From contig NZ_CP098806.1 of the NCBI RefSeq assembly GCF_023822005.2, positions 5,392,501 to 5,456,500 on the forward strand: DNA of 64,000 nt. Direction: 5' to 3'. Source of the stretch: Dyadobacter fanqingshengii. GTDB taxonomy: Bacteria > Bacteroidota > Bacteroidia > Cytophagales > Spirosomataceae. The notes under the pieces were generated by a model. It did not search any database. It saw only the letters and a list, made by a program, of their open reading frames with translations, and was not told the origin of the DNA. The position numbers were made by a program, and so were the translations under genes. Every line of letters begins with the position of its first letter. Within the stretch, counting starts at the first letter, position 1. Positions 47,011 through 56,434 of this stretch are shown piece after piece.

Positions 47011-48225
47011 ATGGGACTTTCGAGTATAGCCGAAAAGGCATTAGAGCAGGGAAAAGGGATTTTGCGTTTGGCGCCGACTTGGGTGCCGCGTTCATTCTGT
47101 GTGCCCGGCCGCAGGATCAAATTACATCCGGACGATTATTATGTACTGGGTGGAGAGCGTGGCGGTATCGATGAGCGCTGGTTATCTTCTACCACTCCCG
47201 CAGAGAACGGGCCGCTGACAGGCGAAAATGAAGGTTTGAGCCAAATCGTTCTGGAAGATGAGTCAGGCGTTCAAAAAGTCACATTGCGTGATGCGGTGGA
47301 AGAGCTGAAAGGCGAAATTATTGGTAACAGACTTTGGGATCAATACAAAAGCTGGCCGATGTATTCCAAGTTTTTTGACAATATGGGCCCGCTTCCGCAC
47401 CATATCCACCACAGAGACGAGCACGCCGCCATGGTGGGTCAGAATGGAAAGCCGGAAGCCTACTATTTTCCGCCACAACTCAACAACCACGGCGGCGACT
47501 TTCCTTATACATTCATTGGTATTGCTCCCGGTACTTCCAAAGAACAGATCAAGGAGTGTCTGATGAACTTCACCAAGGGTGACAATAAAATCACTAACTA
47601 CTCTCAGGCATTTCGTCTGGAACCGGGAACGGGCTGGGATGTGCCTCCTGGCATGCTGCACGCGCCGGGCAGCTTGTGCACGTATGAGCCGCAAAAAGCA
47701 TCGGACATTTTCGCCATGTATCAATCGCTTGTCAACGAGGCGGTCATTCCGGAAGAGCTGCTTTGGAAAGGTACCCCGCAAGACAGAATTGGCGATTACG
47801 ACTTGTTGATGGAAGTAATCGACTGGGATTTGAATGTCAATCCTAATTTGATGGAGAAACATTTCATGCGTCCGAAACCGGTGAAAGATGTTGCCGAGAT
47901 GGAAGCGGAAGGATATAGCGAGAACTGGATTTGCTACAAGAACGAAGCTTACAGTGCCAAAGAACTGACCGTATTCCCTGGGCAAACCGTAACAATTAAA
48001 GACGGTGGCGCATACGGAATGATAGTGATGCAGGGCCACGGAAAATTCGGAGAATGGGACATTGAAACACCCGCATTGATCCGTTACGGACAACTGACCA
48101 ACGATGAGTTTTTTGTGAGTGAAAAAGCTGCGACAGAGGGCGTTGTGATCAGCAATCCTTCCAAAACAGACCCAATTGTAATTCTGAAACACTTCGGTCC
48201 GGGAAATCCTGACCTTGTTCTTTAA
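47011..48225 (+). CDS. Mannose-6-phosphate isomerase-like cupin protein
   Basis: A 404-aa double-cupin protein related to class I phosphomannose isomerases. The metal-ligand pattern GPLPHHIHHRDEHAA and KPEAYYFPPQL matches the PMI QVHP...KPE region, and PPGMLHAPGSLC is the later histidine. The carboxyl half has a second cupin (PGQTVTIKDGGAYGMIVMQGHGKFG). It is probably a sugar isomerase, but it lacks some of the usual sequence and its substrate is unknown. It is 18 bases upstream of the next TIM barrel. Confidence 0.82.
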   Translation: MGLSSIAEKALEQGKGILRLAPTWVPRSFCVPGRRIKLHPDDYYVLGGERGGIDERWLSSTTPAENGPLTGENEGLSQIVLEDESGVQKVTLRDAVEELKGEIIGNRLWDQYKSWPMYSKFFDNMGPLPHHIHHRDEHAAMVGQNGKPEAYYFPPQLNNHGGDFPYTFIGIAPGTSKEQIKECLMNFTKGDNKITNYSQAFRLEPGTGWDVPPGMLHAPGSLCTYEPQKASDIFAMYQSLVNEAVIPEELLWKGTPQDRIGDYDLLMEVIDWDLNVNPNLMEKHFMRPKPVKDVAEMEAEGYSENWICYKNEAYSAKELTVFPGQTVTIKDGGAYGMIVMQGHGKFGEWDIETPALIRYGQLTNDEFFVSEKAATEGVVISNPSKTDPIVILKHFGPGNPDLVL

Positions 48226-48243
48226 CCAATAAATTCTTAAACC

Positions 48244-49305
48244 ATGCCTGAAAATAATTATCCTAAGCTTCACAATGCCACATGGCCTGGGATTGTGGGT
48301 AAAGGTTCCGACTCGGAGCCGATTATTTCTTTTGATACAATGCTTGAAAAAACTGCCTCTGCGGAAGTGGACGGCGTTCGTTTTGACGGCGTTGATCTGG
48401 GCCTTTTCGACCCGCATGTTGGCATTTATATGAACCAGGACGGCGGTGCCGAACGCCTGGCTGAAAAGCTGAGCGGCCTGAACCTTGAAGTGGGAAGTCT
48501 TGTGGCCAATGTTTGGGCTGGTTCTGCAATGGGAACGAAGGAAGCAAAAGACACATTTATCGAGCAGGTGCGTCAGGCTTGCGTTTTTGGTAAACAACTG
48601 CGTGACCTCGGCATTCGTCAGGGCGGGGTAATCCGTGTTGACTCAGCCGCTTCGCCCGAAGTTTGGTCTGCTGATCCTGCTGCAAACACGAAGCAAATCG
48701 CGGAAACATTCAGACGCGCTTGTGACGTGGCTGCTGATTTTGGTGAAAAAATTGCTGCCGAAGGTGAAATCTGCTGGGGCGGGATGCATAGCTGGAAGGC
48801 AATGCTCGACACGTTGAAGGCAGTGGATCGCCCGAATATGGGTTTCCAGGCCGATATGTCACATACATTCCTTTATCTTTTGGGTTACAATGCGCCTGAA
48901 CACCGCATTTTGCCTGTGGATTTCCAATGGGGCGACCGCTTTGCTTTGGAAGAAGGTTTGAAAAAAATGACTGCTGAATTGCGGCCTTATACATTCGATT
49001 TCCACGTTGCACAAAACGACGGAACGGTTCATGGAACAGGTTCGCACGACAAAACAGGGCGTCACTGCCTGGCAACAGATCCAAACGGGAAACTGGACAT
49101 TACAAAAGACGCCGGATATTGGCTGCGGGATGAAAACGGCAATGTTACCAAGGCATTCCGTCACATTTGCTGGGATGGCTGCATGTTCCCGAACGAGGTG
49201 ATGACCAACCAGCAAACCTGGAATGACATTCTTGCGGCGCTCGTGAAAGTGCGTCAGGCGCATGGCTGGTATCAGGAAGATAAAGTTGTTTCTCCTATCG
49301 TTTAA
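48244..49305 (+). CDS. Sugar isomerase-like TIM-barrel protein
   Basis: The third TIM-barrel sugar isomerase/epimerase of the locus, 353 aa and cytoplasmic. Likely metal ligands are seen in [24 protein letters not shown], and [24 protein letters not shown]. It does not match the D-tagatose epimerase ligand pattern, so its chemistry differs from the 42052 paralogue. It is 19 bases before the Gfo/Idh/MocA gene. Confidence 0.85.
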   Translation: MPENNYPKLHNATWPGIVGKGSDSEPIISFDTMLEKTASAEVDGVRFDGVDLGLFDPHVGIYMNQDGGAERLAEKLSGLNLEVGSLVANVWAGSAMGTKEAKDTFIEQVRQACVFGKQLRDLGIRQGGVIRVDSAASPEVWSADPAANTKQIAETFRRACDVAADFGEKIAAEGEICWGGMHSWKAMLDTLKAVDRPNMGFQADMSHTFLYLLGYNAPEHRILPVDFQWGDRFALEEGLKKMTAELRPYTFDFHVAQNDGTVHGTGSHDKTGRHCLATDPNGKLDITKDAGYWLRDENGNVTKAFRHICWDGCMFPNEVMTNQQTWNDILAALVKVRQAHGWYQEDKVVSPIV

Positions 49306-49324
49306 CCCGATTCGAATTAATAAT

Positions 49325-50485
49325 ATGTCAAATAAAAAAGAAATCAGGATTGCATTAATTGGCACCGGTTTAATGGGCCGGACGCATTCCAATGGATATA
49401 AAAGAATAGGTGACTTCTTCCCCGAATTGGAGTATCGTCCCGTTTTGAAGGCAGTTTGCTCTCGTAACGAAGAAAAAGTGCGCGCATTTGCGGAACAATG
49501 GGGTTATGAATCCATTGAAACAGATTGGAGAAAGATTATTGAGCGCGACGATATCGATGCAATAGACATTTGTACGCCCAATGACACGCACGCTGAAATC
49601 GCGATTGCAGCAGCAGCAGCGGGTAAGATGATCCTTTGCGAAAAACCATTGGCAAGGACATTGGAAGAAGCCAAAACCATGGTGGACGCCATTGAAAAAG
49701 CGGGTGTTCAAAACACAGTTTGGTATAATTATCGTCGTGTGCCTGCCGTAACGTTGGCAAAGCAAATCGTTGATTCTGGTAAGCTAGGTCGTATTTTCCA
49801 TTATCGCGCTAATTTCCTGCAAGACTGGACGATCAATCCGGATGTACCGCAAGGCGGCGCTGCAACTTGGCGCTTGGATGTGGACGCAGCCGGATCCGGC
49901 GTAACAGGCGATTTGCTGGCACATTGCATTGACACTGCCATGTGGATCAACGGCGGCATTAAAGATGTATCGGCTGTTACAGAGACATTTATCAAAGAAC
50001 GCGTGCATTCAGACAGCGGCGAGGTGAAGAAAGTGGGCATTGATGACGCTTGCATTTTCCACTGTCACTTTGATAATGGTTCATTAGGTCTTTTTGAATC
50101 AACGCGTTATGCCCGCGGTCATAAGGCGCTTTATACATTTGAAATCAACGGCGAGCATGCTTCGATCCGCTGGGATCTGCATGATCTGAACCGTCTGGAA
50201 TTTTTCGACCACAGCGATGAATCCATTGTTCGCGGTTGGAGATCGATTCTGGTTACAGACAGCGACCAGCCTTATATGAAGCGTTGGTGGATTCCGGGCA
50301 CGAGCATTGGTTACGAACATTCATTCATCCACCAGGCAGCCGACTTTTTCGAAAGTCTACAAACTGGGGAGCCTTGTCGCCCAACGTTTAAAGATGCCTA
50401 CGAAACCCAGAAAGTGTGTGAAGCAGTTCTGGATTCAGCCGCATCAAAAAGCTGGAAGGACACCGGTGTAACCTGGGAAGGTTAA
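49325..50485 (+). CDS. Gfo/Idh/MocA oxidoreductase, cytoplasmic
   Basis: An NAD(P)-dependent sugar dehydrogenase of 386 aa. I chose ATG 49325, which opens directly with the Rossmann fold; the longer frame from 49262 would overlap the previous gene by 44 bases. Motifs are [13 protein letters not shown] (nucleotide), [31 protein letters not shown] and [15 protein letters not shown], in which the D and H are the catalytic pair. It lies at the end of the nine-gene run and is followed by a terminator. Confidence 0.92.
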   Translation: MSNKKEIRIALIGTGLMGRTHSNGYKRIGDFFPELEYRPVLKAVCSRNEEKVRAFAEQWGYESIETDWRKIIERDDIDAIDICTPNDTHAEIAIAAAAAGKMILCEKPLARTLEEAKTMVDAIEKAGVQNTVWYNYRRVPAVTLAKQIVDSGKLGRIFHYRANFLQDWTINPDVPQGGAATWRLDVDAAGSGVTGDLLAHCIDTAMWINGGIKDVSAVTETFIKERVHSDSGEVKKVGIDDACIFHCHFDNGSLGLFESTRYARGHKALYTFEINGEHASIRWDLHDLNRLEFFDHSDESIVRGWRSILVTDSDQPYMKRWWIPGTSIGYEHSFIHQAADFFESLQTGEPCRPTFKDAYETQKVCEAVLDSAASKSWKDTGVTWEG

Positions 50486-50512
50486 GAAAGGTCTAAGGCC
50501 TACGAAAACACA

Positions 50513-50560
50513 AAGGCTCCGGCACACATCCGAAAATTCAGAATGTGGCCGGAGCTTTCT
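50513..50560 (+). terminator. Terminator between the isomerase operon and the ABC importer genes
   Basis: CTCCGGC-A-CACAT pairs with ATGTG-GCCGGAG (one bulged A) with flanking AAAGG/CTTTC. The U-run is only CTTTCTTC. The ABC genes start 15 bases later, so their promoter must overlap it or read-through occurs. Confidence 0.7.
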
Positions 50561-50574
50561 TCTAATCAAGAACG

Positions 50575-52077
50575 ATGTCTGAACCAATCCTCAAAGTCTC
50601 AAATCTGACAAAGTCATTTTCCGGTGTAAAAGCGCTGGATAACATTCAGTTTGAGCTGAAAAGAGGAGAAGTCCATGCATTGATGGGAGAAAACGGCGCA
50701 GGGAAATCAACCTTTATGAAAATCCTGATCGGCCTAATGGCACCGGATTTGGGAGAAATTATTTTCGAAGGAGCAGATTTAAGAAACAGCAATGTCAGCG
50801 ACACATTGAAGCGGGGCATTTCAATGATTCACCAGGAAATTCTGATCATTCCCGAGCTGACTGTTGCACAAAATATTTTTTTGGGAAGAGAAAGGGAAAT
50901 TTCAGGAAGAAAAGGCTGGACTTCCGGCTGGTTGAATAATGCTGCTGTTAATCAAAGAGCGGCGGATCTATTACAAGAAATGGGTGTTACCATTGATCCC
51001 GAGGGCAAAATGAATCATTTGAGCGTTGCTCAGATGCAAATGGTGGAAATTGCAAAAGCGATTTCAAATGATGCAAAAGTGATCATTATGGACGAGCCTA
51101 CGTCGGCCATTTCGGACAAGGAAGGTGATACACTTTTCAAAATCATCAAAGACTTAAAAGCGAAGGGGGTTGCTATCATTTACATCTCCCACAAAATGGA
51201 CGAGATTTTCAAGATTTCGGACACTATAACCGTCCTGCGCGATGGCAGATACATTGCCACGAAAAGCGCCGCAGAGCTGGACAAGCAATCATTAATCTCC
51301 ATGATGGTCGGCCGGGAAATTGAACACATGTTTCCCGATTCTAATAATAGTAGAGGCGAGCTGGCGCTTTCAGTGATAGGTTTGAGCAAAAAAGGCCAGT
51401 TCTCCGATATCAATTTCGATGTGCATGCAGGAGAAATTCTTGGTTTTGCAGGCCTTATGGGCGCAGGGAGAACCGAAATTGCACGCGTGATTTACGGCTT
51501 GGATAAGCAGGATGGAGGCGAAATCAGGATCAAAAATAAATCAGTCACGAACAAAACTCCCCGTCAGGCCATTGAAAACGGCATTGGTTATGTTAGCGAG
51601 GATCGTAAGGGTTTGGGATTCATTCCCGGCATGTCGGTGAAGGATAACACCACATTGGCCAGCATGAACCGTCACCGAAAAGGGATTTTTATTGATAAAA
51701 CAAGTGAGAGAACTTCCACCGAGCAAATAATCGCTGACTTACGCATTAAAACTGCCGATATGAGCCAGAAAGTAACGTATCTCAGCGGTGGAAACCAGCA
51801 AAAAGTGGTCATAGGGAAGGTTTTATTAGCCTCACCTGAAATTATCATTTTAGATGAGCCAACCAGAGGTGTGGATGTCGGGGCAAAATTTGAAATATAT
51901 AAACTCATCAGAAACCTCGCAGACAAAGGAATAGCCATCATCATGATTTCCTCGGAACTGCCTGAGATTCTGGGCATGAGCGACAGGATTTTGGTTTTAT
52001 CCAAAGGAAAACAAACAGCAATTCTTTCCAGACAGGAAGCGACGCAGGAATTAATTATGAAATACGCGGTCGCCTGA
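50575..52077 (+). CDS. Sugar ABC importer ATP-binding protein (RbsA-like)
   Basis: A 500-aa tandem ATPase for sugar import. The first half has Walker A GENGAGKSTFMKIL (about residues 38-51) and signature LSVAQMQMVEIAKAI. The second half has GLMGAGRTEIARVIYG, a degenerate P-loop usual in RbsA/MglA proteins, and LSGGNQQKVVIGKVLL with WALKER B IIILDEPTRGVDVG. It begins an operon with the permease (13-base gap) and binding-protein gene (25-base gap). Sugar specificity is not visible. Confidence 0.95.
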   Translation: MSEPILKVSNLTKSFSGVKALDNIQFELKRGEVHALMGENGAGKSTFMKILIGLMAPDLGEIIFEGADLRNSNVSDTLKRGISMIHQEILIIPELTVAQNIFLGREREISGRKGWTSGWLNNAAVNQRAADLLQEMGVTIDPEGKMNHLSVAQMQMVEIAKAISNDAKVIIMDEPTSAISDKEGDTLFKIIKDLKAKGVAIIYISHKMDEIFKISDTITVLRDGRYIATKSAAELDKQSLISMMVGREIEHMFPDSNNSRGELALSVIGLSKKGQFSDINFDVHAGEILGFAGLMGAGRTEIARVIYGLDKQDGGEIRIKNKSVTNKTPRQAIENGIGYVSEDRKGLGFIPGMSVKDNTTLASMNRHRKGIFIDKTSERTSTEQIIADLRIKTADMSQKVTYLSGGNQQKVVIGKVLLASPEIIILDEPTRGVDVGAKFEIYKLIRNLADKGIAIIMISSELPEILGMSDRILVLSKGKQTAILSRQEATQELIMKYAVA

Positions 52078-52090
52078 TCGCCAATGAAAT

Positions 52091-53035
52091 ATGGATAAAT
52101 CTTTCCGGTTTAAACGTTTTGGCCAGTACGGCATTTTTCTAGCCTTTGCATTGATATGCCTGGCACTGGCATTGAGCACGCCCAGGTTTTTTACAGTTCC
52201 CAATTTAATGATCATCGGGACGCAGGTTTCGATCAATGCATTGCTTGCATTTGGCGTCACCTTCGTCATCATAACCGGCGGAATAGATCTTTCGCTTGGT
52301 TCGATGGTTGCCGTTGCGGGGGTTACCGCAGCCATGTTCGCCCATCCAGACACTTATCCACTATTAGTTCCATTGTTTGCCGGGTTGGGAGCAGGTGTGT
52401 TTTTCGGAGCATTCAATGGTTTTGTTATTACAAAAAGCAAAGTGCCACCATTCATCGTAACGCTCGGCACCATGACCATCGGCCGCGGACTTGCATTGAT
52501 TCTAAGCAAAGGCAGACCTATCTCCAATTTGTCAGATTCATTTAACTTTATCGGCGGCGGAAATGTCTTTGGCATCCCATTCCCGATCATTATACTGATC
52601 ATTGCGTTCATCATTTGCTCTATTATTTTGAATAAAACTGTCCTTGGGCGCTATATGTATGCGGTGGGCGGGAACGAGCCAGCCGCACGTGCATCGGGCA
52701 TCCGCGTTACCAACGTAAAAATGTGGGTATATACGCTTTGCGGGCTGCTTTCTGCTGTTGGAGGGATATTATTAACATCCAGGATCACTACGGGCCAACC
52801 CAATGCGGGTGCAGGATTCGAGCTGGACGCTATTGCGGCGGCAATCATCGGAGGAACAAGCACTTCCGGCGGGACAGGCACGATGGCCGGAACATTGATC
52901 GGCGCACTGCTCATTGGTGTCATTAGCAATAGTCTGGATTTGTTGAATGTGACTTCTTATTATCAGCAAGTCGTAATGGGCATTATCATTATCGGCGCTG
53001 TGGTGCTGGATAGTGCGGGTAAAAAAGATCGTTAG
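52091..53035 (+). CDS. Sugar ABC importer permease (RbsC-like)
   Basis: A 314-aa membrane protein of the RbsC/AraH group with about eight to ten TM helices. The opening IFLAFALICLALALSTPRFFTVPNLMII, VTFVIITGGIDLSLGSMVAV, and the cytoplasmic loop GNEPAARASGIRVTNVKMWVYTLCG that contacts the ATPase are typical. It sits between the ATPase and the binding protein, and a complete CUT2-type importer is formed. Confidence 0.95.
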   Translation: MDKSFRFKRFGQYGIFLAFALICLALALSTPRFFTVPNLMIIGTQVSINALLAFGVTFVIITGGIDLSLGSMVAVAGVTAAMFAHPDTYPLLVPLFAGLGAGVFFGAFNGFVITKSKVPPFIVTLGTMTIGRGLALILSKGRPISNLSDSFNFIGGGNVFGIPFPIIILIIAFIICSIILNKTVLGRYMYAVGGNEPAARASGIRVTNVKMWVYTLCGLLSAVGGILLTSRITTGQPNAGAGFELDAIAAAIIGGTSTSGGTGTMAGTLIGALLIGVISNSLDLLNVTSYYQQVVMGIIIIGAVVLDSAGKKDR

Positions 53036-53060
53036 TTTTCGAAAATTGAATCAAAATAGA

Positions 53061-54008
53061 ATGGTTAATTCATTGAAATATATTCTGATAGCAACATTAT
53101 CGTTCGCCATTACAAGTTGCAATCAATCTCAAAAAAGCGAAGGTTCAGAAAGCGGCTCAGGTAAGAAACTGGTTGTGGGAGCCACAATGCTAAGCATGCA
53201 AAACGAATTCATTGTCAATGTAAGTGACGAAATGGAAGCGAAAGCAAAGGAGCTGGGCGTGGAATTGATAACGGTGGACGCCGAACGCTCGGCGTTGAAG
53301 CAGGTGGAGCAAGTGGAAAGTTTCATCGCGCAAGGCGTGGACGCGATCATTATGAACCCCTGCGAAGTGGAGGCGAGTTCACCAGCCGTCAAGCTGGCAA
53401 TGGACGCTAACATTCCTATTATCAATGTCAATTCCGAAACTTCCGCAAAACCAACTGCATTTGTCGGTTCCGATGATACAGAATCTGCCCGGATTGCCAT
53501 GAAATATCTTGCTGAGAAACTTGGCGGCAAAGGAAATGTGCTCATTATGCACGGATTTATGGGTCAGGCCGCGCAAATCAAAAGAGATAACGGTGCAAAG
53601 GAAATATTGAAAACCAATCCGGGAATGAAGCTCCTTGCTGAGCAAACCGGTGAATGGGACCGGGCAAAAGCCATGTCATTAATGGAAAACTGGATTCAAT
53701 CGTTTGGCCCAAAAATCAACGCCGTTTTCGCCCATAATGATGAAATGGGCATGGGCGCAGTAAAAGCACTCGAAGCCGCTGGTTTGAAAGACAAAGTAAT
53801 CGTAGTGAGCGTTGACGCAATTCCCGACGCATTGCAATCCGTAAAAAAGGGCGCCTTAAACGCCACAATCTTCCAAAACGCCCAGGAACAAGGCGGCAAA
53901 GCCATAGAAACCGCAGTGAAAGCGGCTAAGAAAGAGAAGTTTGAGAAGGAGGTTCTAATTCCTTTTCAGTTGGTGACTAAGGAGAATGTTGGGGAGTATT
54001 TGAAATGA
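53061..54008 (+). CDS. Sugar ABC importer substrate-binding lipoprotein (RbsB-like)
   Basis: A 315-aa periplasmic-binding protein of the type 1 (RbsB) fold. I chose ATG 53061, which gives a lipoprotein signal with the lipobox ITSC at C20; the longer frame from 53013 would bury it. The mature part has KLVVGATMLSMQNEFIVNVS, IINVNSETSAKPTAFVGSDD and VFAHNDEMGMGAVKALEAAG. A lipid anchor is expected in a Gram-negative if the protein is tethered to the inner or outer membrane. It is likely a sugar receptor; the ligand is not determinable. Confidence 0.93.
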   Translation: MVNSLKYILIATLSFAITSCNQSQKSEGSESGSGKKLVVGATMLSMQNEFIVNVSDEMEAKAKELGVELITVDAERSALKQVEQVESFIAQGVDAIIMNPCEVEASSPAVKLAMDANIPIINVNSETSAKPTAFVGSDDTESARIAMKYLAEKLGGKGNVLIMHGFMGQAAQIKRDNGAKEILKTNPGMKLLAEQTGEWDRAKAMSLMENWIQSFGPKINAVFAHNDEMGMGAVKALEAAGLKDKVIVVSVDAIPDALQSVKKGALNATIFQNAQEQGGKAIETAVKAAKKEKFEKEVLIPFQLVTKENVGEYLK

Positions 54009-54164
54009 TTACTCAGGCTTTTTTCTTTCGTTAAGAAAACTTAGGTCGACGCCTTCCAGCTGTTTACGGGCAAGTTCATTTTTCATTTGAACAAATTCTT
54101 CAACGGAAGCATATACCCGTTCTTCTCTAAATTTGGTCCTTTTCGCTCTGGCTGTCGGATTCAT
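54009..54164 (-). CDS. 51-aa small protein overlapping the DUF6934 gene
   Basis: A short open frame of 52 codons including the stop, on the minus strand. It starts MNPTARAKRTKFREERVYAS, has a helical YASVEEFVQMKNELARKQ and ends with LEGVDLSFLNERKKPE. Its first 38 bases overlap the 3' end of the DUF6934 gene in another frame and its stop abuts the importer gene stop (54008). The basic N-terminus and the overlap suggest an antitoxin- or regulator-like partner. I do not recognise the family; it is reported as a probable gene because the length, codon use and overlap are plausible. Confidence 0.55.
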   Translation of the reverse strand: MNPTARAKRTKFREERVYASVEEFVQMKNELARKQLEGVDLSFLNERKKPE

Positions 54165-54615
54165 CTGATTTGTTGTTTAAGTATGTGATTAAAAATGCGT
54201 CATATTTTCGATTTGGAATGAAAGGTTCTCTTTTCATTCCTTTCAAGCCATAAATTTCGAAAATTCTTCTCGCTTCTAAAAGCTCTTTGCTTATAATAAT
54301 ATTGTAAAGTCGCGTTCTGGCAGGTGTGCTTCCGGTAATGTAAATGGATGAATTCGGATACGCTTTACAAAATGAGATCATGCTGTTTACAACAGTGGCA
54401 ATAACTTTCCCCATGTCAAGATTATTGCTAATATTTCGATCGCAGCTTTCTCCGTTGCTTAAAATATCGCATAAAGCTAAGTTATACATATTTGATACTT
54501 TTTCACTTGGCGTATAAATGATCAGTTTTCGGATAGACTTAAATTGGCTAACACTTTCAAACTCAAACAGCAAACAATTTTTGCTTACTTTATAGTCGTA
54601 ATATTCTGTTTTCAT
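54127..54615 (-). CDS. DUF6934-like protein
   Basis: A 162-aa protein of a Bacteroidota family I take to be DUF6934. I chose ATG 54615 (KTEYYDYKVSKNCLLFEFES); an earlier ATG at 54669 would add 18 residues. The conserved core is FCKAYPNSSIYITGSTPARTRLYNIIISKEL. It has no signal peptide and looks AT-richer than the sugar genes. It lies on the minus strand inside a long plus-strand locus, so it was probably inserted. The function is unknown; the overlapping 51-aa gene makes a two-gene unit. Confidence 0.7.
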   Translation of the reverse strand: MKTEYYDYKVSKNCLLFEFESVSQFKSIRKLIIYTPSEKVSNMYNLALCDILSNGESCDRNISNNLDMGKVIATVVNSMISFCKAYPNSSIYITGSTPARTRLYNIIISKELLEARRIFEIYGLKGMKREPFIPNRKYDAFLITYLNNKSDESDSQSEKDQI

Positions 54616-54757
54616 ATTACATTGTTTTTTCCGCCATTGAGACGCAGACGCAAAACAGAAGTCACTCATTTCAAATAAAAATTTTTGCTGAAAGTAAACC
54701 GGCCATTCAAGTCCCTTTTAGTCCCAACTGAGCTAGTCCTTAACCAATCAATATTCA

Positions 54758-56125
54758 ATGAATAGTTTCAATATCAATCGCCGGAGTTTTCTTCATGGCG
54801 CTACTGCGGCACTTGCGCTTTCTACATTTGGTGCGCGGGGAATGGACCTAATTAACCCGGCTAAGACGCTCCGTGTGGGGCTTATTGGCACAGGATGGTA
54901 TGGTAAAAGTGATTTGTTTAGATTGATACAGGTGGCTCCGGTTGAAGTGCTTGCGCTTTGCGATGTTGATAAAAATCAGTTGAATGAGGCTGGAAAACTG
55001 GTGAGCCAACGCCAGAAGTCTGGTAAGACGCCAAAGCTTTACGGTGACTATCAAAAGATGCTTGCGGAAAATGAAATGGACATTGTGCTTATCGGCACAC
55101 CGGATCACTGGCATGCTTTGCAGATGATCGACGCAGTGAAGGCAGGCGCGCACGTGTATGTGCAGAAGCCGATCAGCGTGGATGTGATGGAGGGCGAGGC
55201 AATGGTCGCCGCTGCCCGCAAATATAAGAAAGTGGTTCAGGTAGGAACGCAACGCAAAAGCACACCGCACTTGATCGATGCGAAGAAAAACATTGTTGAT
55301 GCCGGGTTGCTTGGGAAAATTTCACACGTAGAAATGTGCTGCTATTTTCACATGCGGAACAATGGCAATCCGCCGGTCGAAGCGGTGCCCGATTTTCTTG
55401 ATTACGAAAAATGGACCGGTCCGGCTCCGTTAAGGCCTTACGACGGCTTGCCACACGTGCGCTGGTGGCGCACATTTATGGAATACGGAAATGGCGTTAC
55501 AGGCGATATGTGTGTGCACATGTTTGATACCGTGCGCTGGATGCTCAAACTCGGCTGGCCTAAAAAAATCAGCTCAACCGGTGGTATTTATGTTCAGAAA
55601 GAAGGTAAATCCAATATTTCCGACACGCAATCGGCAATTTTTGAGTACGATGACTTGAATTGCGTCTGGCAGCACCGCACCTGGGGAACGCCTAATAACC
55701 CTGATTATCCCTGGTCGTTTACGCTATATGGAGAAAAAGGAACATTATGGGCGAGTACAATGGCCTATGATTTCATTCCACAGGGCAAAGGCGAAAAGAT
55801 CCATAAAGATGTAGTTTTTGAAAAGGAAAAATATCCGGAAGACGTAACCGAAAAGGCAATCGAACTCAATGCAGCTCCGGCAACGCGACTGCATATGCTT
55901 GACTTTTTAAGCGCGATTGACAACAGCAGCAAGCCCGTTGCCGATATCGAAGAAGGTCATATTTCTACGGCGAGTTGTATTCTTGCAAATCTTTCCATGA
56001 AAACCGGCCGACCCATTGTTTATGATCCGGTAAAACGCGAAATTGTAGGTGATAGAGAAGCCAATGCACTTTTGGCACGTCCATATCGAGATCCCTACAA
56101 GCATCCAGACTATAAGAAAGTCTAG
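54758..56125 (+). CDS. Gfo/Idh/MocA oxidoreductase with a Tat signal (exported)
   Basis: A 455-aa oxidoreductase with an N-terminal twin-arginine signal INRRSFLHGATAALALSTF, so it is probably exported folded with its nicotinamide cofactor bound. The Rossmann motif is GLIGTGWYGKSD and the later part has VQKPISVDVMEG and GNGVTGDMCVHMFDT, with the D/H catalytic pair. C-terminal residues RPYRDPYKHPDY are characteristic of this Bacteroidota subgroup. It could oxidise glycosides at C3 in the periplasm, feeding the exported DUF1080 and ThuA proteins. The gene sits alone after the importer and DUF6934 unit. Confidence 0.92.
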   Translation: MNSFNINRRSFLHGATAALALSTFGARGMDLINPAKTLRVGLIGTGWYGKSDLFRLIQVAPVEVLALCDVDKNQLNEAGKLVSQRQKSGKTPKLYGDYQKMLAENEMDIVLIGTPDHWHALQMIDAVKAGAHVYVQKPISVDVMEGEAMVAAARKYKKVVQVGTQRKSTPHLIDAKKNIVDAGLLGKISHVEMCCYFHMRNNGNPPVEAVPDFLDYEKWTGPAPLRPYDGLPHVRWWRTFMEYGNGVTGDMCVHMFDTVRWMLKLGWPKKISSTGGIYVQKEGKSNISDTQSAIFEYDDLNCVWQHRTWGTPNNPDYPWSFTLYGEKGTLWASTMAYDFIPQGKGEKIHKDVVFEKEKYPEDVTEKAIELNAAPATRLHMLDFLSAIDNSSKPVADIEEGHISTASCILANLSMKTGRPIVYDPVKREIVGDREANALLARPYRDPYKHPDYKKV

Positions 56126-56434
56126 CCCTTTGCAATAAAAGTTTGTGGTCCCTATAAATTCCCAGTACATCGCGTCCGGTTGACCCCGGGCGCGTATTTG
56201 TTTACAACCATTTCCGAACGATTCTTGTCTACTATTTCAGGGCAGTTTATGCAAACGTTTGCGTAAATGGAAAAGGCTGTTTCTGATGTGTTTAAGGGCA
56301 TTAATACAATGTTTTTTTAAACTTATATACCAAAAATATTTGTTTATAGTTAATATGATATTGTTGTCCGAACAATTAAACTTTTGCCCTCGGAAACTGT
56401 CAGATAATTACTAAAACTAAACGTTCAAACAAAA
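56126..56434. other. Intergenic region (309 bases) with a LacI-type operator
   Basis: No gene is apparent. It holds the LacI-like palindrome at 56247-56266, AT-rich DNA with AAATATTTG (a near -7 match at about 56335), and a small repeat ATTGTT/AACAAT (56360-56376). Confidence 0.7.
56247..56266. promoter_or_regulatory. LacI/GalR-family operator
   Basis: A 20-bp near-perfect palindrome with the perfect core GCAAACGTTTGC (56251-56262) and flanks TTA/TAA, with one mismatched pair. This is the classical LacI/PurR/CcpA type half-site arrangement. It is 122 bases after the Tat oxidoreductase and about 170 bases before the DUF4136 gene. Confidence 0.7.

Noticed and set aside
47263..48597. 444-aa open frame antisense to the cupin and TIM-barrel genes
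   Set aside because: It is antisense to two clear genes and its protein has no domain; it is a coding shadow.
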